NCBI GenBank assembly: GCA_905182995.1 | Contig: CAJJDP010000146.1 | Location: 126,758 to 190,757, forward strand | Source: Paramecium octaurelia | Lineage: Eukaryota; Ciliophora; Oligohymenophorea; Peniculida; Parameciidae | DNA length: 64,000 nt | Reading direction: 5' to 3' | In this document: positions 48,273-60,297 of the stretch, piece after piece | Layout: the number at the start of each line of letters is the position of its first letter | Numbering within the stretch: position 1 is the stretch's first letter | Notes under the pieces: model-generated | What the model was told of the DNA's origin: nothing | The model's input: the letters and a program-made list of their open reading frames with translations, nothing else | Database searches by the model: none | Position numbers and translations under genes: made by a program

Positions 48273-50700
48273 TCAACTATGCTTTTGATGCAATTAATAA
48301 TTTACAGACATCTGTTAGATGAAACAGAAATGCTCAAACCTGAGTACTGTAATGAAAGTGCTCAAATAAATTGTATAAAAATAACATATAAATTAATACT
48401 CATAAATTTGCAACCACCTCTTACCAAGTTAATATATTGTCAATTCTTTCAATGAATGTTTTTCGATTTTTAATTTCATTGCTATTAATTTGATTTGATC
48501 TAAAATCAGAATTTAATATTTTCTTAAATAATATCTATATTTATAAGGTTTAACTTATACAGTTGAAGTGGTTGGACATTTTAGAATCTAAGTAAGTAGA
48601 TACTCTGCAAATGGTACATTTTATACTGATGCCTTAATCTTCTATTTTTCCATCGCTCTAGTGTCCCAATCAATTTGGGAAACTGGTAAGAACACACCAT
48701 TCTCAATAGTTTCATCAATATTAAATACTGAGAATTTGATACCACACATTCTCCTATTTGATCCAATAACTTAAATACTAACTTAAGTTATTTTCCCATT
48801 GTCAAAGGCAATGACTCTTATGATACTTGAAGATAATTTACCTTTTGTATGATCCACAATCATAAATGCTTTAAATAATAGGGTTTTTATCAAATTATTA
48901 TTCGTCCTATTCACATTACTTTTCAAATATGTTAAGGTTGTAGGAATATAATATAGTTTATAAGATGGTTGCTCTTTCTTCATTCTGTAGTTTATCATAT
49001 GATACAGCAAATTCTCTTTGAATTGCAGAGAAGTTAATAAAAGTATTACCTTTAACTTTGAGTTTAGTTTTATTTGGTCCAAATGTTTCAAAACAATTTG
49101 CTAGGTGGATAGATATTTATTATTAATCTATTTGTTCTTTCATAATTTAGATCTAACTTTTGGTTCCAGCATTCCAAGTTTTACATCTGAAATACTTCAT
49201 TCCAAATATACTATTGGCAAAAGTGATTTGCTAGGCTTTGAGTTACTACTCAAAAGCTTAAACAATAGATTTAATGTATTTAAGAAATTCTTGAGGTGAT
49301 TTCAAAGTAATCTATTCTGATGAAAAGGAATAATTGGGTTTAGCTTCTTCGATGACAGCTTTGACTTTGTCTTTAGAGAAATGTCGTTCAACCAGGGCTT
49401 CAGCTACATCATCTTCTCCAAATTTAGGAGACTTTTCAGTTAGCCTTAATAATTTACTTTTACAATAATAGTTGAATTCATCTTTAATAGATTTTGCATC
49501 TTGGAAGAATAGGTCCATAGTTGAGTAATCCAATTCTAAATCTAGCTTAAAGCAGTCATAATTTGCAGGATCAAAGATTATGACTCTAAATTAATCAGTT
49601 TCCAAATGATGTACATAGACAAGACAATTAAAATCAAGGAAATCTAATTTTAAAGTTAATCCATTCAATAATCCGTATGGTTTAGGCCAAAGTTAGATTT
49701 TATATTGCTAAGTGTTTTCGTCTTGGACAACTGCTGTGTATGGTAAAATTAAGAATTTGAAGAATTGATGAGTTGTACTTATATTTGGTAAATTAGTTGG
49801 CAAAGAGTCTTGGAAATCTACATAACCAAGTAAACTCTTTAAAAGATCAAATTATATTTGTTCTGAACATATTTAATTGTTTTAAGAATTAAAGGCCTTT
49901 AACATCAGCACCTTTCCTTCGCTTGAGTCTGTTATCATGGCATCAACTTTAAAGTTATGAATTACTGTTACTTCACTTTCCCAAGGATTATTTTCATTTT
50001 AAGAATGTAATTTATTGTAGATTTTAGTAAACCCAGTATTTATATCAAGGAGATCCAATAATTGAAGTAAATAAGTTTAATTTTATTTTATAATTCTAGG
50101 ACTAGTATCATCCATTTCATTTTTGAATTCTTCACCAGGAGAATGGCTCATTTAACTTTGACCCCTAACTAAAAGCCTGTTCTTAATTTCAGAATTACTT
50201 ATTGGTATTTAGATGTTCATATTAGTATTTGCCTTTGTTGAGTAGCTACTTTACTGGGTTTTCAGATATTGCAGTGCTGGATTCGATAATTACTATTAAA
50301 GAAGAGTTTATTGTTATTATTATATTTATTGTTATTACTACTATTGTTAATATTGTTATTACACCACTTTTTCTAATTTTTATTGTTTATCTTATAAATC
50401 TTGGATGAATGATCTCAGTTCCTGCACTTCACTTTGTTTTTGATCTTTCTCTCTCTTATAAATAATATTTTCATTTTTTAGTTAAACAAGGTTTCCTTCT
50501 AATGATTCTATTTTTTTTTTTAATTATTCATTCTATTAGCTTTGCTATGCTGTTTGATCTGATTTCTTTTACAACATTTAATTAGAATACATTTACTTTA
50601 AGTCTTGTAGTTCTTGCTATTGATGAACCAATTTATTTTATAGGATTTCAAATTCATTTGAATCCAACTTGTTTGTATTATTTTATTTGAACTGTGTTGA
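48273..50700 (-). CDS. Coiled-coil/poly-Asn protein with a conserved globular C-terminal region, unidentified
   Basis: The N-terminal part is coiled coil (LQNKLVHQQQELQDLKQMYS; KKKIESLEGNLVQLKNENII) followed by an Asn-rich tract encoded by AAT/AAC repeats around 50300-50362. The remainder reads as a globular protein: NEMDDTSPRIIKQNQTYLLQ, WESEVTVIHNFKVDAMITDS, LPYTAVVQDENTQQYKIQLW, ETDQFRVIIFDPANYDCFKL, PKFGEDDVAEALVERHFSKD, GIKFSVFNIDETIENGVFLP. Short introns separate blocks (one of ~35 nt, GTAATA...AAAG, near 49035). The start was not fixed; the stop is probably the complement of 48273-48275. No family recognised despite clear coding character. Confidence 0.5.
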
Positions 50701-50959
50701 GGAGTGAAAGGGTTGTGTTTTTTAAGAGGGAGTTTAAACTTAGTTTTGTACCTAAACTTAAGAAGAAATGATGTTTTCTTGCTTTAATTATTTAATGGAA
50801 AATTATTTCTTTATGATTATTGGCTTTTTGTCTTATTAACTTTGTTCAGTAAATGTTGAATTAACTTTTTCCTTTTTAATTGCCTATGGGATGACTCTAT
50901 TGTTTATATATATATGAATTACCTATCCAAAAGTTAATTGATCAGAGGCTCAGTCAATA
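50701..50959. other. Boundary between two same-strand genes, not resolved
   Basis: The minus-strand frames of both neighbours stay open here (TGA is rare), so neither the start of one nor the end of the other could be fixed. The plus strand holds nothing convincing. Confidence 0.3.
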
Positions 50960-52078
50960 AACTATTGCACTTAGAATCAATCTAAAAATTTAAATCATTG
51001 TCAATTGCATATGTAATTTTTAATTACGACACAAGGAATTTGAAGAATTAATTGTCCTTCGGAGTTAGATGGGTTAGTGATTATCTAGTGAATCCAGGAC
51101 TGAATGATCTATTGATACTCAATAATTAATCATAGACTTGCTGTCCTAGATACTTTTATGATAACTTTGTTGCATTCATTATGAATCTCTTCTTCAATTC
51201 AAAAATTGAATAATCTGGATTCTTGCCTATAATTTCGAGCGCTTACTTAGCATATCCTAACTTATTTGAAATGTCTAATTATTCACTTAATAAGATATAA
51301 GCTATAACAAGGGTTTGTAGATCATTGATATTTGGGATTTCATTTTTTTTGATCGATGAAAAGACAAAGGACTCTAATTACTCAAAGAGAGAAACAGAAC
51401 CCTTTAATGCATGTAATATGTCAATAGAGCTAGCTAAGAATAGAATTCTCAATTAAACTCGATTAAATGAATTAGAAATCTAGATTGAATTAAGAATTTC
51501 TTACATCTTCAATATCAAACTAGAACTCATTTTCAAATGCACTAAAATCAGGATTGAGTACTTGCATTTCAGACAAGATTTCAAGTATTCGAGTTAATTA
51601 TCCAGCTTACCCTTAGTATAGTTCGTAGTTAAGTAACAAAATATATTTAAAAACATCCAGAAATTGTGTATCCAATTGCAGGAGACAATCATATAGTAGA
51701 TGTAGAAATTGCACTAGTTGAGGCATTTGAAAAAGATGGATGTTAAGGAACAATGTCACAATCTGTGTTTTATCTAATTACTCAGTAATTTGTTGCAGCT
51801 GTTATTCTTGCGACATGAATGAACTAACCAATTTGAGGAGTTTTTTTGAATTGCTAGAATTGTTAGCCATAATTGTAATCTCTTATAGAATTGTCTAAGA
51901 TAGTAATAATAATTACGACTGACTTGATAGCTCTATCTCTTCTTGATACTGCATCATTGTCAGTTTCATTTGATTTGAGTTTTTATCTAAGGGATGATTA
52001 CTTCTCAAAACGGAATATTCGAGCAGCCGCTTCACTTGTTTTTGTTGATTGTGCTTGATGTATAAATTTGGAATGCAT
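50960..52078 (-). CDS. Helical repeat (TPR-like) protein, unidentified
   Basis: ATG (complement 52076-52078) begins MHSKFIHQAQSTKTSEAAAR. The mid and C-terminal parts are helical repeats: PDFSAFENEFQFDIED, INDLQTLVIAYILLSEQLDI, NKLGYAKQALEIIGKNPDYS, NATKLSQKYLGQQVYDQLLS. These alternate small and bulky residues as in TPR-like helices. Several introns in 51450-51950 were not resolved and the 3' end is approximate. Divergently arranged with the hydrolase gene, starts ~45 bp apart. Confidence 0.4.
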
Positions 52079-52123
52079 AATTTAATAATTATTTAATTAT
52101 TTGTTAAGCATATTTAAACAGTG

Positions 52124-53218
52124 ATGCAACTAAACAAGCTCTTCTTTCCTAGCTCAAAGTCAACTTACACCAAAGTCTCCATATCACTTCTACCAAATGT
52201 TGAACTACTCCAGATTTAATCAGGCAACTCAGAGTAATGTTTTACATGCAGTAATCACTTCTAAATAAATTCTCAGGTGTACCATAAAATCGTTAAGTTC
52301 CAGTTCTGCTAGTTAAGCATGAGAACTTTCTAGATGACCTCAATAATAAATACATCATGTTTTTCCATTCTAACAGTGAAGACATGTAATAAGTAATTCA
52401 TTTATCTAGATATAATTGTTATGAATATTTGTATCCAATCATTTCTACATTTAATGTAAATCTAATCTTAGTCGAGTATCCTAGTTATGGAATCTACTAA
52501 AATCAATCAGTATCATATATTTACAAACTAGGCTTCTGCAGACATCATCTCTGAAGATGCCATAGCTGTCTATTAATATTTCATCAACAAAAGAAGAATC
52601 AAAAAAGACAACATTATTCTAATGGGAAGAAGCATGGGGTGCGGTCCTGCTTGTTTATTGGCTTCCTAATTCAATCCTGCTGCTCTCATTACAATTAGTG
52701 GTTACACCAGTCTTAAAGAAGTTGCTCAAAGTTTTATTGGTAAGATAAATAAGAATGTTTAGGATCTGTGTTGGCGAAATTGATAGATCAGAAATTTGAT
52801 AATTTAAAAATTATTTCAAATGTAACATGTCCCATGTTGGTTATACATGGACAAAAAGACTAATTCATCACGTGTGATCACTCTAAAAGATTGATCTCAT
52901 AAACCAAATCCAAAATTAAATAGTATCACCTCTCTGAAAATATGGTAATTTTGTATAATCCATCTAGACACATAATGATTTCAGCATTCAAGACGATATC
53001 ATATAGCCACTTAGAAACCTATTCGAAAAAATCAATTTTATTTCAATCCCTTAACCATTAGCAAGAGAACAAAATTCCCTAGGAAAAATTGTGTTAAGAA
53101 AATAGCACTCTAAAAAACAAACTAATTTAATTCTTTGATCTGGTTAATTTATTTTTGTCCTATTTTTAATCATAATTTCCATTACTATCAATTTTTTGTT
53201 CCTATTGATATTTTATCA
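52124..53218 (+). CDS. Alpha/beta hydrolase, ABHD17/FAM108-like
   Basis: Core strand-helix order: KYIMFFHSNSEDMQQVIHLS (oxyanion region HSNSED), LILVEYPSYGIYQNQS, then after a 22-nt intron (GTATCA...CTAG, ~52508-52529) ASADIISEDAIAVYQYFI, and the nucleophile elbow ILMGRSMGCGPACLLAS, i.e. G-x-S-x-G. After a 23-nt intron (GTAAGA...TTAG, near 52741-52763) comes MLVIHGQKDQFITCDHSKRL, with Asp of the triad in GQKD, and HIMISAF with a candidate His. ABHD17 enzymes depalmitoylate proteins. The N-terminal PSSKSTYT/PKSPYHFYQMLNYSRF part needs one or two more introns. Confidence 0.75.
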
Positions 53219-53329
53219 CTCTAAATATACATTCATTACTACATTTACTGATGTCATTGTTATTATATGCATGATATTAAATCATTCAAATTTTATATCT
53301 CAAAATAGAACCAAAATAAGAAATAAAAT

Positions 53330-54070
53330 AATCATCTATATTTAACTAATGCAGTTCACAATAAAAATAGAAATACTGAATATAGCATTTCAGCAATTAT
53401 TTCGAGAACTAATATTTCTCACTAAAAATATCTAAATACTTCTTTTAATCAATAACAACAAGAAGTAATCTCCTCTATATTATTAGATACTCGGTTATTA
53501 AAAGATCAAAGTAATAAAATCAATGCCTTTCCATTATTAATTGTCAAGTATTTTAAGAATCATTATCATTAATAAAAATATATCTCTCTAAATTTACTTA
53601 AATTAAATAACAAAATCCAATTTATAGAGCTAATTCAGCAAAGAAAAATAATCATATTGAATGATTAGAGTATACCACAAATTTGGAAGATTCAGGAAAA
53701 GTTGAGCAGTTAGCTGCATTTTATGAAAATTGCGAATTTTCTAGCTCAAAAATTCAGTTGTTTGATTCATCAGATTTTAGACTTTATAAATATCTTATAT
53801 CTTCTTAGAACTTTAAATGATATTAGATCACTTAAGCTGAGATAATCCTACTCCAAAATAGATTAAGGCAAGATTACTTATTTAAATCTGATTATGCTAA
53901 AATGACATGCGTCCATCTATCTATACTAAACTTCTTCGACTTGATTAATTATTTAATTTTTCACTTATATTATTAAATATAGACTATCATGATTTTTTTG
54001 AAATTGTTTGAATCTAAATAACATTTAACAAAATTAATAGAAATAGAGTATAATTCTATCATATTGAATT
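53330..54070 (+). CDS. Unassigned coding-like region
   Basis: One frame reads NAVHNKNRNTEYSISAIISR, then SFNQQQQEVISSILLDTRLL, and stays open to TGA ~53902. Another frame contains LEDSGKVEQLAAFYENCEFS, then IQLFDSSDFRLYKYLIS. Both look like protein and are probably exons of one gene joined by an intron that was not located. No start ATG is certain. Not recognised. Confidence 0.3.
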
Positions 54071-54127
54071 CAGGCATTCATCTTATATACAATTTTTGAA
54101 TAATTTTTAAATAATATATATCTAAGA

Positions 54128-56561
54128 ATGTCTTCAATCGTGTTAGAAATCAAAAATTGTGAAATTCATTAATCAGAGATAGTTGCTGTTGATCTAAAGG
54201 CCCCAAAAGAAAATAAGGAGAAATTTTTATGCGTTAAATGTTTAATTGAGAGAGTTGACGGAAATTATATCGTGCTTTTAAAAGAAGGGCTTGAAATGAT
54301 TTAGGAAATGAAAAATAAATGCAAAAAGTAAATTATGTCCAATACCCAACAAACATTGGAAAATATCAAGAATCTTTAATCATCTGTCTCTGAAATTAAT
54401 AAACTTTTTTCAGATGTATTTGGGAAACTATAAAACAACTTTGATGAAAATATTAATTCAAATTAATAGGAAATTGAATGCAAGGAAAATACAGTAGAGG
54501 GGTTGGATTTAGATTAAGATTTTGAAATCTTATCTAATTATTATAAGGGAAACTTTGTTTATGATACTCCAAAACAAAAAATAGACATAGAAAGCTTCAA
54601 ATCCTTAATGGATAGTGTTTAAAGCTAATTGTCGTGGATGGCAAATGCTTAATAATTCTCTCAAATATTTGATTCAATTAAAGAAATTAAATCCTAATAT
54701 CAAATAGAGCAACCTATTCCTAAAAAAGGTGTTGATAAACATGTAAGTCTTACATTAAATTAATTAGAAAACTCTTAGCTTAAGTTAAACATGTAACAAT
54801 AATGATCATGGATTGGAAATCATTATGATTTATCTCAACGAAAACGAATCCAACCAAAGTGGATTAGCTTGTTCAAGATGTATTCAGCAATTTCCAAAAA
54901 GAGAATATATAACCATTGAAGATTCAAATATAAAATGGAAAGAATTCAAAAGATAATAAAATTAGATGATTTCGAATTATAATAATAACAGATTTGCTAA
55001 GTTTACCTCTGCCATTAAATCTATTTAATAATTAAAGGATATTTATAATTAAACCTTATCTGATATCATTCAATAATTAGAAAGAAAGCGAATAATTAAT
55101 AAAGATGGGTCATAAGCGAATTCAACTGCTGTTGGAGAAATATATGAGTTAGATCAGCAAGAAATTCAGAGGGTTGTTGAAATTCTTAGTTTGAAGGATA
55201 AACATCAAAAATTAAAAAAGGAGTAAGATGAATAAGATTAAATTGATTCAATCTTCTATTAGAATCTAAAATAAAACTTGGAGAATCTTATGAAATATGA
55301 TTTGCTAACAAAACATAATCTAATGAGAATACAGAACTAAAATTAATAATAAATTAAATAAGATTATGAAATTGAGCAAGCTCCTGATATGAATTTATTC
55401 ATTAAAAAATTTGACTTATAAGTTGAATATATTTCAATCCTTGATGATGCATTCGATTTTTATAAGATACTGCAATAAGAAATGGAGGATTTATAGAAAA
55501 AAGGAAAATTATCTGAATTATTGAATTCTGAATAAGAATCTCAATCATAAATTATTTAATAAAAATATGAAGCATTCTTATAAAATTCAAATAAAATGAA
55601 ATTATTTATAATGGCTGAAGAAAGCCATAAATAACTTTCGATATTGACATAAGAATTAAATTAAAATAGAGAATCACAATAAACTATATAAAAATAACTG
55701 GATGAGAAGAACTAACAGATTGAAGCACTGAATTAGTAAATAGAATAAATAAAACAAGAAAATAAAAAAAATATAGAGGAAAAAGAGGAATCTATAAAAT
55801 AGATTGAAGTCCTAAATCAATAAATAGAATAACTAAGATAAGAGAATACCAAATAAAAAGAAGAAGAATCTATTAAAATGATCGAAACACTAAATACGTA
55901 AATTGAATAATTAAAATAAGAAAAAACTAAAAACTAGCAAGACTCTCAAGGTCAATTGACCATAAAGGATTAAGAAATAATTAAGTTATAATAAGAGTTT
56001 AAATTATTCAAAGAAAACCTCAGATAACAACCTTAACTTCTCAATGCTTAATTTTGTGCTTAAGTTTGGTAATCGATAGAGAGTAAAATAAAAAAGACTA
56101 TTAGTTGTTCTCTGCTTATGTATTAAGCAACAAGGGATGGACTGAATCATACTAGCTTTTGGAAAAAGATAATTGGAAAATCTAATTTACTTATTGTATG
56201 TAAGTCTAAGAGTGGAAATATATTTGGTGCTTTTTCTCCTTGTTAATGGTTAGAAAATTTAAATGCATATGTTTAAGATGATGCATTATCATCATTTATA
56301 TTTTCTTAGACTCATAATTAATTTTATCCTTTGAAAGAAGCTGATAAAGCTAACGCTATTTATAGTCACTCCAGTTATGGTCCTGTTTTCGGAAGCGGAC
56401 ATGACCTCTCTATTGGTACGGATTTTTAAAGTGGATCTTCAAGTTTAGGGGCGACCTATTAAATTGATTAATACTAAATTCCAGACGCAGCTACACATTT
56501 GTTTGGCTAGGCAACACCAAATTTAGATGAATGTGAAATATTTGAACTTATTTTAAAATGA
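54128..56561 (+). CDS. TLDc-domain protein 3 (two CHCC modules + long coiled coil + TLDc)
   Basis: 802 aa, with a single 25-nt intron at 54743-54767. Module 1: NCEIHQSEIVAVDL ... FLCVKCLIE. Module 2, about 230 residues later: CNNNDHGLEIIMIYL ... LACSRCIQQFP. Both keep C-x2/4-H and C-x2-C. Between and after them lie helices (NIKNLQSSVSEINKLFSDVF), then a Gln/Glu/Lys-rich coiled coil of over 200 residues with repeated IEALNQQIEQIKQEN-like heptads. The TLDc domain closes the protein: SFWKKIIGKSNLLIVCKSKS, GNIFGAFSPCQW, SSFIFSQTHNQFYPLKE, YGPVFGSGHDLSIGTDF, HLFGQATPNLDECEIFELIL. The TRIM-like layout suggests oligomerisation through the coil. Confidence 0.85.
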
Positions 56562-57336
56562 TAGTATAAGCATAAATTAATTCAAATATAAAAAACATTT
56601 TTATTTAGGAATTTTCTAAATTTTGATTACTAGAATTTAATTTTCAATTTCCCCAAGTTTGTAAATTTAAATTAATAGTAAATCAAGAAGATTATCTAAA
56701 AAGTGAAACTAATAATGTCAATTTTAAGTTTAATAATTGATTTATGGTGAAAATGATTTTTAACATTTCAAATACGTGTTTAAAAATGTTTCAAACTGAA
56801 TAAAGCCAAAAATTTTATTCTGGTGTATAATTTAAGATAGTAAAGATCTTAGATAAAAACTGAAGTAAACTGGGATTAAAATTTCCTTAAATTTTCTGGG
56901 GTTTCAACATTTCAATATTATAGATTTATTTTTAAATATCTTATTTTGGTGGTAATGAATTTGCTTTTTAAGAAGAGAGTTATCAATAAAGATGTCAATT
57001 AAAACATTACAATTTAGCAAATTAATAAGGATTATTTATTCTCATCATTAAAAATACTAATTTTAGATATTCCTTCAGATCTCTTAAATCTAAATATGTT
57101 ACAACAGGTTGCAATAAGAAAACAATTAAATTGATTTATCGTTTGGGTTAAATTATCTATTATCATACTCATACTTTGTATTGTTTAATTTAAAAGAATC
57201 ATAATATTACCTTTCTAGATAGTACATAATTTCTTCACGAATACTTAAAAGAATCAAATTTTGAAGGGAATTTTAATCAACTAATTAAATTGTTTATAAA
57301 TTAACAAATGAACTTATTCATATAATAAATCAATTA
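56562..57336 (+). other. Mostly non-coding, with an unassigned ORF fragment
   Basis: 56562-56940 is AT-rich. Around 56955-57140 one plus-strand frame reads NLLFKKRVINKDVNQNITIQ, then LLNLNMLQQVAIRKQLN before TGA. It looks coding but has no start and could not be extended. May be a gene fragment. Confidence 0.3.
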
Positions 57337-60024
57337 ATGTCTGATCAAGATTTTGGAAAAAGAATATGTTAAAATCATGATAATTTTGAAATTATAGCTG
57401 TTTAAGAGATATAATCTGAATAATAAGAGTTGAAATATCTGTGTGTAAACTGCCTTATATAAATGATTGGAGTTCAAAATATCATTTTGTATGAAGAGTT
57501 TATAAAAGCAAAGGAAAAGATGATTAAATGTGAAATGGAAATTAAATAATAAACGTAGTTACGAGTCAATTATATGAAGGAACTCTAATAATCTGTTGAT
57601 AAGCTTGATCAACTGATGAAGGGAGTGATTGGTTAATTGTAAAATAATATTGGTGAAAAAATTGCGCAAAGTTAGAAAGAAATAGAATAAGGAGACTCAT
57701 AAGGAGACTAAAAAAACTTGGATGAAAATAATTCAATGCAAGTAAGCACTTCAGGAAATATTGATAAACTATAGAATTCAAAAATAATTTCAAATTTCTT
57801 TCAGTCCATTAAGGAATAGGTTAAGTAAATGTAAGATTCACAAGAATACTTACAAATAATATAAAAGATCAAAAAAATAGAATAAACATTTTAGATCAAA
57901 TCAGAGCCATTATAAATTGAGAATAATGTAATTATTTAATGTATATAGAAAACCCTAAGTTTAAAGTAGAATTGTAAAATACATAACTAATAGATTATTA
58001 TGGTTGATTTAAATCTATATGAATCGGAACCCTAAAACAGATTTGCATGCGTTTAATGCATCTAAGAATTTCGTAATCAATATGTTAGTTTAAACGATGT
58101 AAATTAAAGGTTCCATAAATATATAGAAGAAAGGGAAAATATTAATGAGTCTTATCATACTTAAAGAAAAGGAAAATTTAATAATACAAGTCAAATGCTT
58201 AGTTAATTGAAAAATAAATACAGCAAAGAAATCTCTGATATTGTTTAATCTCTTGATTAATAACTTAAAGAACAGGATTATTTGGATTAGAAAAATAATG
58301 ATCCTTAATTTTTGGATATTTAGGAACTAGATGAGAAAGAAGTCAAAGATATTGTGGATATTTTGTGTTAAAAAGATTAGCATGCAGAGTTAAAAGAGAA
58401 ATAAAAAATACAAGATGAAAAGGATTCAAAGGTCTATTAAGTTTTAAAGAAAAATCTTGAACATCTAATGTAATATGATATCATAACAATTCATAATTTA
58501 GTGAATATACTACACGGTGATCAATTAAATTTATTAAGCTTAGAAGATTTTATTTAAAATAATGAAAGTATTAATAAATTAGATGATAACTAATTAATTA
58601 AAAAATTCTAAAGATTATAACAATATTTATCTATTATTGAATATTCGTTTAGCTTTTATAATGAGTTAAAGAAAGAGGTAGATGAAAGAAATTAATCCTA
58701 ACCTTAAAATTTTGAACAAGAATTTCAATAATTTTAGTTCAATTCAACTAAAATGATTACATTTATCATGGCTGAAAAGAATGAAAAGTTAATGAAAGAA
58801 TTATAAGAAGAAACTCTATAATAAAAATAAAAGTAATTAGAAGATCAAAAATAAATTGAATAATTCACGCTACAAATAAAACAAATGAATGATGAATTAG
58901 CTTAGTTAAAAGAGAAATAAATAGAACTTTTAGCGAAAATATAATAAGACATTGCTTAAATAGAGAGTTTATAAAACAAATAGAAGGTAGACGAGAATGT
59001 AAATACAAAATTGCAATAAACTGTTGCAGCTTAAGAAAATACAATAAATTAATAGAAATAAAAAATTGACAAAAATGAAGCCGATTTAAAGGATGCTACC
59101 TCCAAATTGCAAAGGCATGATGAAGAATTGAAAGAATTGTAATGTGTTTATTAATTTGTAAATATATCATGGAAAATTGGAACAAACACCATATTGAAAA
59201 ACGATTTTTGTACAAAAATCTTAACGAATATAGAATTAAAAATGAAGAAAAAAATTAAGAATCAATATATGATATTTTCTGGGTAAAATTAGGAATTAAA
59301 TAGTTAGGCATTTTGGAAAGTTGTTGAGAAAACATCGAATTTACTAATGATATTCAAATCTAAAAGTGGCAATATTTTTGGTGGATTTTCGCCTTGTTAA
59401 TGGGTTAAAATCGGTGGTGCTTTTGTTTAAGATAATGCAACTGCATCATTTTTATTCTCATAGACTCATGATTCAATATATCCTTTAAAAGAGGAAAATC
59501 AATAGTATGCTATTTATTGTCATCAATCATTTGGGCCAACATTTGGTAATGGACATGATTTATAGATTGGATCTGATTTTCAATCTGGTTATTCCAACTT
59601 AGGCTACCATTATAATTGGGATGGTTATTAATATGCTAATAGTACACATTTATTTGGTTAACTTACTCCAAATATAGAAGTATGTGAAATAATGTTGAAA
59701 TTATTATTTATTTCAGTTTATATAAATACTCAGGTAAGGCCTCAATATTTTAGATTTGAAAAAATAAATATTGAAATTATTTATTATATTAATTATTATT
59801 AATAATGTTAACATTTAAGTGAAGATTATAGTATATTAATATATATTAAATAATTTCGATATGTCTCCAATAAATTCAATTTTTCTATTAAACTGTCTGG
59901 GAGGTATAATATAATAAAACTCTTTCACAGATCTAGTTCAATAATATATATTAAGATTAATTATGTTAATATCAAAATATTTAATAATTAATTAAATTTC
60001 CGATGGAAACAGAAATTAAAATGA
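57337..60024 (+). CDS. TLDc-domain protein 4 (two CHCC modules), 3' end disrupted by a 110-bp insertion in this copy
   Basis: Same plan as TLDc-3. Module 1: RICQNHDNFEIIAV ... YLCVNCLIQ. Module 2: CKIHNQQIIMVDLNLYE ... FACVQCIQEF. Coiled coil with ELQEETLQQKQKQLEDQKQI-like heptads, TLDc: LLMIFKSKSGNIFGGFSPCQ, SFLFSQTHDSIYPLKE, CHQSFGPTFGNGHDLQIG, HLFGQLTPNIEVCEI. In this copy, sequence 59691-59800 follows the CEI codons and the frame runs on for ~108 codons to TGA 60022-60024, into the next gene's start. The second copy lacks the 110 bp and ends CEIIMLTFK-stop at 61150-61152, giving 791 aa and a C-terminus like its paralogs. A 33-nt in-frame segment (57739-57771) may be an intron. Confidence 0.8.
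59691..59800. mobile_element. 110-bp TA-bounded insertion, candidate retained internal eliminated sequence (IES)
   Basis: Present in copy 1 and absent from copy 2 of the same locus. The junction is flanked by a TAAT direct repeat (59690-59693 and 59800-59803), of which one copy remains in the version without the insert; each repeat starts with TA. The insert destroys the conserved C-terminus of TLDc-4 and its removal restores it. These are the properties of a Paramecium IES: short, AT-rich, TA-flanked, precise. The ends (TAATGTTG; TAATAATA read inward from the right) match the TAYAGYNR consensus poorly, so an allelic indel is an alternative. Confidence 0.6.
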
Positions 60025-60296
60025 AATAAATTCCTTGCTTTAAACATGAAGGATCCGTTATTCTTTTCATTAAAGTTGAAAAAGACAAAACAGAATTTGT
60101 TTGTGATGAATGTTGCGTGGATTTATAAACTAAATCAGTCAATGTGAATTATTAAGAATTAATTCATATTAAAAATGTATAATTAAAATATACTATAAAA
60201 GGCTTTAAAGTCACCTGAATTTTTTCTATCAAAATTGAAAATATCAACACCTGTTTAAGAATATTTATTTAAATTAGATAAATGTAATAAATAAGC
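60003..60296 (+). CDS. TLDc-domain protein 5, truncated first copy (N-terminus only)
   Basis: Starts at ATG 60003 exactly like the full gene at 61333 (METEIKMKQIPCFKHEGS...) and is cut by the N at 60297 after about 90 residues. Assembly artefact; use the 61333-62638 model. Confidence 0.8.
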
Positions 60297-60297
60297 N
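60297..60297. other. Single-N gap between overlapping contigs
   Basis: One N joining two versions of the same TLDc-4/TLDc-5 junction region. Confidence 0.9.

Larger units (their letters stand above)
58858..60296. repeat. Direct repeat copy 1 (1439 bp), left contig end
   Basis: Matches 60298-61626 except that it carries an extra 110 bp at 59691-59800. It ends at the N at 60297. Unmerged contig overlap in which the two versions differ by one indel. Confidence 0.9.

Noticed and set aside
50301..50362. Microsatellite with independent function
   Set aside because: Falls in frame with the minus-strand protein and encodes an Asn-rich tract; simple coding low complexity.
59691..59800. The 110-bp insert as an ordinary spliced intron
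   Set aside because: Introns would be present in both genomic copies; it lacks GT...AG ends and is three to five times longer than the other introns.
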